A stretch of 64,000 nucleotides of DNA from Pseudomonadota bacterium (GTDB lineage Bacteria; Desulfobacterota; Desulfovibrionia; Desulfovibrionales; Desulfomicrobiaceae). Of the stretch, positions 59,158 to 64,000 are shown in pieces. Positions within the stretch are counted from its first letter, which is position 1. The number at the start of each line of letters is the position of its first letter. Made by a program: the position numbers and the translations under genes. Below the pieces are notes generated by a model. That model made no database searches. It had not been told where the DNA came from and saw only the letters and a program-made list of their open reading frames with translations. The DNA is taken from NCBI GenBank assembly GCA_023393525.1, contig JAEWKZ010000046.1, forward strand, positions 75,665 through 139,664, given 5' to 3'.

Positions 59158-60879
59158 ATGAAAATTCTACGCATCAACACCAGGACCAAGAGCTTCGCCT
59201 TCGAAGAGCTCGGCGATCTGGCCGGTCTCGGCGGTCGCGCCCTGACCTCCAGAGTGGTCAACAGGGAAGTCCCGGCCAACTGTCATCCGCTTTCCGCCGA
59301 AAACAAGCTCGTTTTTGCAGCCGGCGTGCTGGCTCCGACCAACGCGGCCAACTCCGGGCGCATCTCCGTGGGCGCGAAATCGCCCCTGACCGGAGGCATC
59401 AAGGAAAGCAACTCCGGCGGGCAGTTCGCCCACACCCTGCCCAAGCTGAACCTGCTGGCCGTGATCCTCGAAGACAAGCCCGAGGCCGGAAGCCCCATGC
59501 AGGACATCTTCATCACCGAGGACAAGGTGGTGTTCAAGGATTCCGCCGTGGCTGGCATGCGCACCTACGCCGCCCAGGAAAAGCTCCTGGCCGCCTACGG
59601 CGACAAGGCCGTGACCGCCCTGGTCGGCCCGGCCGGCGAGCAGTGCCTGTGCGCCGCCACCATCCAGTTCTCCGACCCCGAAGGCCTGCCCTCCCGTTCC
59701 GCGGGTCGCGGCGGTCTGGGCGCGGTCATGGGCTCCAAGGGCGTCAAGGCCGTCATCCTTGACGGCGCGGCGAACGCAAAGACCGTGTACGGCAACGAGG
59801 AACTGTTCAAGGAGGCCCGCAAGGAATGGGTCGACGTGCTGCGCAACCACCCGGTCACCAGCCAGGGCCTGCCCGGCTTCGGCACGGCCGTGCTGGTCAA
59901 CGTCATCAACGAGGCCGGGGCGCTTCCGACCAAGAACTTCCGCATGGGCAAGTTCGACGGCGCGGAGAAGATCTCCGGCGAAACCCTGGCCGGAAACATC
60001 GAGAAGCGCGGCGGCAAGACCAAGCACGGCTGCCACACCGGCTGCGTGATCCAGTGCTCCCAGGTCTACCACGGCGCGGACGGCAAGTACCTGACCACGG
60101 GCTTCGAATACGAGACCATCTGGGGCTTCGGCGCGAACCTGCTCATCGACAACCTTGACGACATCGCGCAGATGGACCGCACCTGCGACGAAGTGGGCAT
60201 GGACACCATCGAGATGGCCAACACCATGGCCATGGCCATGGAAGGCGGAGCCATCGCCTGGGGCGACAGCAAGGCCGTCATCGCCGAGCTGAACAAGGTC
60301 GGCACCTCCGATCCGCTGGGCCGCATCTACGGCAACGGCACGTCGTTCACGGCCAAGGCCTTCGGCGTGGACCGGGTGCCGGTGGTCAAGAACCAGTCCC
60401 TGCCCGCCTACGACCCGCGCGCGGTCAAGGGCGTGGGCGTGACCTACGCCACGACCCCCATGGGCGCGGACCACACCGCCGGTTACGGCGTGTGCCAGAA
60501 CGTGCTGAAGGTGGGCGGTGATGTCGACGGCCACAAGAAGGAAGGCAACATCGAGATCTCCAAGAACCTCCAGATCGCCACTGCGGCGGTGGACTCCCTG
60601 GGCCTGTGTCTGTTCGTGGCCTTCGCCATTCTGGACGACGCGCGCGGCGTGCCGTGCATGGCGAGGCTGGTCTCCGGTCTGACCGGCAAGGAGATGAGCG
60701 TGGACGAGATGATCGGCATCGGCGTGAATTGCCTCAAGGACGAACTGGATTTCAACAAGCGCGCCGGTTTCACCGACGAGGACGACCAGCTGCCCCGCTT
60801 CTTCCGCGAAGAGCTCCTGGCTCCCCATAACGTGGGATGGGGCTACACCACGGAAGAGCTTCAGGCCGCCAAGGTCTGA
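59158..60879 (+). CDS. aor: Aldehyde ferredoxin oxidoreductase
   Basis: Tungsten-pterin enzyme (573 residues, a little shorter than archaeal AOR at about 605) oxidising aldehydes to carboxylic acids with ferredoxin as acceptor. The [4Fe-4S] ligands are Cys292, Cys296, Cys300 (C-x3-C-x3-C, the spacing seen in formaldehyde ferredoxin oxidoreductase) and Cys484 in LGLCLF. SRSAGRGGLGAVMGSKG is the N-terminal-domain pterin site and the N-terminus KILRINTRTK is typical. Codon bias is strong. It would consume the aldehyde made by the adjacent alcohol dehydrogenases; AAGGAG precedes the ATG. Confidence 0.94.
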   Translation: MKILRINTRTKSFAFEELGDLAGLGGRALTSRVVNREVPANCHPLSAENKLVFAAGVLAPTNAANSGRISVGAKSPLTGGIKESNSGGQFAHTLPKLNLLAVILEDKPEAGSPMQDIFITEDKVVFKDSAVAGMRTYAAQEKLLAAYGDKAVTALVGPAGEQCLCAATIQFSDPEGLPSRSAGRGGLGAVMGSKGVKAVILDGAANAKTVYGNEELFKEARKEWVDVLRNHPVTSQGLPGFGTAVLVNVINEAGALPTKNFRMGKFDGAEKISGETLAGNIEKRGGKTKHGCHTGCVIQCSQVYHGADGKYLTTGFEYETIWGFGANLLIDNLDDIAQMDRTCDEVGMDTIEMANTMAMAMEGGAIAWGDSKAVIAELNKVGTSDPLGRIYGNGTSFTAKAFGVDRVPVVKNQSLPAYDPRAVKGVGVTYATTPMGADHTAGYGVCQNVLKVGGDVDGHKKEGNIEISKNLQIATAAVDSLGLCLFVAFAILDDARGVPCMARLVSGLTGKEMSVDEMIGIGVNCLKDELDFNKRAGFTDEDDQLPRFFREELLAPHNVGWGYTTEELQAAKV

Positions 60880-60903
60880 TCCAAAATTCCGTCAACGGAT
60901 CAA

Positions 60904-60949
60904 AAGAACGAATCCCCGCCCGGGTACACCCGGACGGGGATTCGTTCTT
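60904..60949. terminator. Bidirectional terminator between aor and the ClC gene
   Basis: A perfect 15-bp stem (60904-60918 with 60935-60949) flanked by A-rich bases on the left and TTCTTG on the right, between two converging genes. Confidence 0.75.
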
Positions 60950-60983
60950 GCGCGCGGCGCAGGGCATTCCGGCCACCGTGCAA

Positions 60984-62801
60984 TCAGGTCTGATCCTTCA
61001 TGCGCTTCAAGGTCTTGGCGTAGGCCGTGAACACGTCTTCCCTGGCCAGCATGCCGAGCACGTTGGTGGGGTCCTGGCTGTCCACCACCGGCAACTGCGC
61101 CAGATCCGACTCCACGAATTTAAGCAACGCGGCGTAAAGATCTTCGTCGGGCCTCAGCAGCACGGCCTTCCGGGCCACGTCCCCCGCCACCAGCAGTTCG
61201 CACAAGGTCTCCTCGAACAGGACCTTGCGCAAATCCTGCACGGCCAGAATGCCGGTTATCCTGTCCTGCGCCCCCCGCACGGGAAAGCAGAGCTCGTTCG
61301 CATTGACGATGATGTCCGTCAGGGCGCCGAAATGCGTGCCCTCTTCCACAATGGTCACCCGTCCCGGCTTGAAATGCCCCTCGACCTGTTCGCGCTCCAG
61401 AATATTGATCGTCGCGTCGCCCACATGGGCGGGAGATTCGAACTTGTTGCCGACCTGATTCTCGTAGAGCGAGACATTCCTGCCCAGCACCAGCGCGATG
61501 GCCGTGGCCAGCATCAGCGGAGCGAGCAATCCGTAGCCCTGGGTCAATTCGCAGACCATGACCAGAGGGCCGATGGGGGCATTGGCCACCCCGGAAAAAA
61601 AGGCCGCCATGCCCACCAGGACATATCCGCCCGGCTCGGTCACCACGGAAGGAAAAAAGCGCTGTCCCAGACTGCCGACCACCCCGCCGCTCATGCCGCC
61701 GACGAAAAGGGCCGGGGCGAACATGCCCCCGCTCATGCCCGAGCCAAGAACCATGGACGTGGCCAGCGTCTTGCCCACGATCATGCCGGCCATCATGGTC
61801 ACCGACAGCTTGCCAAGCATGGCCAGCTCCAGCCAGCCTTGCCCGCCGCCCAGAAGCTCCGGAAACCGGTAGCCGATTGCGGCCATGCCGAGTCCGCCCA
61901 GGGTCACGGCCGGCACAAAGCCGAATCGATCGGTCAGGGGCCAGAACACCTTGAACTTGATCAGACGGAACGTACGCACGTAAAACCAGCCCGTGGCGGC
62001 GCAGACCAGGCCCAGAAGCGCGTACACCGGCAGTTCGCGCATGTCGGAGAACTCGAACTTTGGGATGCCGAAGATGGGCTCGGCCCCGAAGACCAGGGTG
62101 AAGAGCGAGTAGGAGACCACGGAGGAAATGATGGACGGCAGCAATGCCTCGGCCTCGAAATCCTCGCGGTAGATGACCTCCACGGCGGTGAGCGCGCCAC
62201 CCAGAGGAGCCCGGAAAATGGCTCCGAGACCGCCCGCCGCGCCGGCCAGAAGCAGGATTCGCCGCTCCTTGGCCGTCAGGCGCAGCTTTCCGGCCAGCCA
62301 CGAGCCGCAGCCCGCGCCAAGCAGGGAGATGGGACCCTCGCGCCCGGCGCTGCCCCCGGCGGCTATGGTCAGTATGGAAGTGCCGACTTTCATGACCGGA
62401 ACCGAGGGCGCGATATGCCCTTCCTGGGTATGGAAGGCCTTGATCATGGTGTCGGTTCCGTCCGTGCCCCCATAGCGGGTCTGAGGCACGAAACGCCGCA
62501 GAAGATACCCCGTGAAAATGCCTATCGCCCCCAGAAAGACAAAAAGCAGCCAGGGCCGGAAGGGGCCGGGAGAGCCCGAAAACAACTCCTCGCCGGCAGG
62601 GATGGGCAGGGAAAACCCGGCCAGGCGTCCGAGCAGCACATGGCCCAGGGCTTCGATGCCGACATAGAAAAGAATGGCCCCGAGTCCGGTCATGGCGCCG
62701 ACCACAACCCCGAGAGCCAGCCATTTGAAGCTCAGGATGGAATGGTAGCTGTGGGCCAGCTCCATGGGGATCTTGAACAGGGAACGGAAAAATGCGCGCA
62801 T
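60984..62801 (-). CDS. ClC-family chloride channel/antiporter with CBS domains
   Basis: A 605-residue protein with about 14-18 membrane helices and the selectivity motifs GSAGREGP and a GSGMSGGMFAPALFVGG segment (GxFxP type). A cytoplasmic CBS pair follows (about residues 455-600, with VEGHFKPGRVTIVEEGT and DPTNVLGMLAREDV). ClC proteins either conduct chloride or exchange it for protons. The GREGP glutamate (gating) is kept. It begins 9 bp after ribF, so the two share a transcript. A role in ionic balance would suit a halotolerant cell. Confidence 0.92.
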   Translation of the reverse strand: MRAFFRSLFKIPMELAHSYHSILSFKWLALGVVVGAMTGLGAILFYVGIEALGHVLLGRLAGFSLPIPAGEELFSGSPGPFRPWLLFVFLGAIGIFTGYLLRRFVPQTRYGGTDGTDTMIKAFHTQEGHIAPSVPVMKVGTSILTIAAGGSAGREGPISLLGAGCGSWLAGKLRLTAKERRILLLAGAAGGLGAIFRAPLGGALTAVEVIYREDFEAEALLPSIISSVVSYSLFTLVFGAEPIFGIPKFEFSDMRELPVYALLGLVCAATGWFYVRTFRLIKFKVFWPLTDRFGFVPAVTLGGLGMAAIGYRFPELLGGGQGWLELAMLGKLSVTMMAGMIVGKTLATSMVLGSGMSGGMFAPALFVGGMSGGVVGSLGQRFFPSVVTEPGGYVLVGMAAFFSGVANAPIGPLVMVCELTQGYGLLAPLMLATAIALVLGRNVSLYENQVGNKFESPAHVGDATINILEREQVEGHFKPGRVTIVEEGTHFGALTDIIVNANELCFPVRGAQDRITGILAVQDLRKVLFEETLCELLVAGDVARKAVLLRPDEDLYAALLKFVESDLAQLPVVDSQDPTNVLGMLAREDVFTAYAKTLKRMKDQT

Positions 62802-62810
62802 CAGCCGACT

Positions 62811-63755
62811 CTAGACCAGCCGGGCTTCGGGCAGGGCCAGGATGGTCCGGGCCAGGGTGATGTCCTTGCCGATCTGGGCCTTGAGTTCGTCCAGACCGGA
62901 AAATTTGCGTTCGCCGCGCAAGCGCTGAACGAAATGCACTTTGAGCGTGCGGCCATACAGATCCATGTTCAAATCCAGAATGTGCACCTCGACGGAAAGC
63001 ACGTCGTTGCCGAAGGTCGGGTTGTAGCCGATATTGGCCACGGCCGGATGAATTTCGCCGTCCAGCTCCGCCCAGCAGCAATACACGCCGGTCTTGGGAA
63101 AAAGCTCGTCCACAAGATGCACGTTGGCCGTGGGGAACCCGAGCAGCCGTCCGCCCCGGTTCCGGCCATGGACCACGGTTCCGGTCACGCGGTAGAAGCG
63201 ACCCAGCAATGGCTTGGCCGTCCAGACGTCTCCGGCCTCGACCAGATCGCGGATGCGCGTGGAACTGACAATGGCCTGATCCACCATGACCGGTTCAAGC
63301 TGCTCGACCCCGAAGCCCCACTTCTCTCCAAGCTGGGTCAACAGGGCATAGTTGCCGCAGCGGCCCTTGCCGAAGGCATAGTCGTAGCCGATGACCAATT
63401 CCTTGACGCGCAGCCCCTCGACCAGGATGCGGCGCACGAAATCCTCCGGGCTCATGCTCGCCAGGCCCTGATTGAATTCAAGACACAACAGGTGGTCTAT
63501 GCCCAGGGCGCGGATGAGCTCGGCGCGCTGCTCATAGAGGGTGATGAAAGGCGGAGTCTTCTTGCCCGTGAAGAAACGCAAGGGGTGGGGCTCGAAGGTG
63601 ATGACCACCGACGGCAGGGCAAAACCTGCGGCCAGATCCCGCACCCGGGCAATAAGACGCTGGTGTCCTATGTGGACCCCGTCAAAATTGCCGATGGTGA
63701 CGCAGGACCCATTTTCCAGGCCGCTGATCTGGTCCGGCCAAGTAACGCAATGCAT
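62811..63755 (-). CDS. ribF: Bifunctional riboflavin kinase/FAD synthetase
   Basis: Makes FMN and then FAD. The 314-residue protein has an N-terminal adenylyltransferase domain (GNFDGVHIGHQ near residue 20, STRIR near 165) and a C-terminal riboflavin kinase domain (GFPTANV, HGRNRGGRLLG). The ATG at 63755 is chosen because GGAGG is 8 bases upstream and the length fits the family; frames farther upstream are not family-like. First gene of a unit with the ClC channel. Confidence 0.95.
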   Translation of the reverse strand: MHCVTWPDQISGLENGSCVTIGNFDGVHIGHQRLIARVRDLAAGFALPSVVITFEPHPLRFFTGKKTPPFITLYEQRAELIRALGIDHLLCLEFNQGLASMSPEDFVRRILVEGLRVKELVIGYDYAFGKGRCGNYALLTQLGEKWGFGVEQLEPVMVDQAIVSSTRIRDLVEAGDVWTAKPLLGRFYRVTGTVVHGRNRGGRLLGFPTANVHLVDELFPKTGVYCCWAELDGEIHPAVANIGYNPTFGNDVLSVEVHILDLNMDLYGRTLKVHFVQRLRGERKFSGLDELKAQIGKDITLARTILALPEARLV

Positions 63756-63911
63756 GATCATTTCCTCCAGGCAACAAGCTGGCTTGCCTCTATACCAAAA
63801 GGACCCGGGCTTCAACACAAGCCCCGGCAGACGAAAAATACCAGCCGGCGCGGCTAACCTGCCGAAATCAAACATTTTGAAAAAATTTTAGAAAAAACAG
63901 CAACAAAACTC

Positions 63912-63940
63912 TTGCCAAACATGAACCTCTCACATAAACA
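63912..63940 (+). promoter_or_regulatory. Promoter of the tRNA-Leu gene
   Basis: TTGCCA (63912-63917), 17 bp, TAAACA (63935-63940), 15 bases ahead of the tRNA's first base. The stretch 63860-63911 is A+T-rich and holds no gene. Confidence 0.6.
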
Positions 63941-63955
63941 CGCTTCTCACGTCAC

Positions 63956-64000
63956 GCCGAAGTGGTGGAATTGGTAGACACGCTAGGTTCAGGGTCTAGT
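63956..64000 (+). tRNA. tRNA-Leu (anticodon CAG), 5' part only
   Basis: The last 45 bases of the window read as the start of a type II tRNA-Leu: acceptor strand GCCGAAG, D-arm with TGGTGGAATTGGTAGAC, and the anticodon stem-loop with TTCAGGG, giving anticodon CAG. The variable arm, T-arm and 3' end lie beyond the window. Confidence 0.9.

Noticed and set aside
60837..63857. 1006-codon open frame on the plus strand
   Set aside because: Antisense to the ClC channel and ribF; composition rich in Gln, His and Gly with no recognisable domain.

Overview
The window is a GC-rich (roughly 60-65 %), gene-dense stretch of a Gram-negative chromosome. A tungsten-type aldehyde ferredoxin oxidoreductase sits beside two iron-type alcohol dehydrogenases. 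There are also a DUF116 gene in a translation operon, a MoaD/HesA pair, many two-component proteins and a sigma-54 regulator. Together these suggest a sulfate-reducing Desulfovibrionales bacterium, perhaps Desulfomicrobium-like. That assignment is inference from gene content; no 16S rRNA gene is present. I see no prophage, CRISPR array or intact insertion sequence.

Layout. 1-5.45 kb (+): end of an ABC ATPase, a CgeB-like glycosyltransferase, recN, pyrK-pyrD and a small Cys-pair protein. 5.47-12.6 kb (-): a translation block hisS, aspS, def, fmt, DUF116 and rsmB, with a 125-bp palindromic element between hisS and aspS. 12.7-19.7 kb (+): a MobB protein with an RnfB-type [4Fe-4S] cysteine motif, moaD-hesA-rdgB-glmS, a 650-bp gap bounded by a 14-bp direct repeat, and a cell-wall amidase. 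19.7-26.9 kb: DUF554 protein, a three-gene phosphorelay, an ArsR repressor, a CNNM/CBS protein and ZupT.

27-33.3 kb (-): choline-to-glycine-betaine genes (GntR regulator, betA, betB, choline-binding protein) with three matching operators in front of the regulator, and an MFS transporter upstream. 33.5-34.5 kb (+): a GrlR-like protein and a ParDE toxin-antitoxin pair. 34.5-40.7 kb (-): a BMP-type nucleoside ABC transporter and cytosine deaminase behind a hairpin-rich leader. 41-42.7 kb (+): a NagZ-like glycosidase and a HIT-like protein. 42.6-48.5 kb (-): fructokinase, sucrose-phosphate synthase, sucrose-phosphatase and amylosucrase. 49-53.1 kb (-): a glycine betaine ABC transporter below a PAS-LuxR regulator. 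Choline oxidation, betaine uptake and sucrose turnover lie within about 26 kb and look like an osmoadaptation region.

53.3-60.9 kb: an alcohol/aldehyde oxidation region. A NtrC-type regulator, its PAS kinase and one Fe-alcohol dehydrogenase run leftward. To the right, a second Fe-alcohol dehydrogenase with strongly biased codons lies behind a good sigma-54 -24/-12 promoter and an upstream palindrome. It is followed by an acidic 50-residue small ORF and the aldehyde ferredoxin oxidoreductase. The likely flow is alcohol to aldehyde to carboxylic acid with electrons to ferredoxin. The window ends with a ClC channel and ribF (-) and the first 45 bases of a tRNA-Leu (+).
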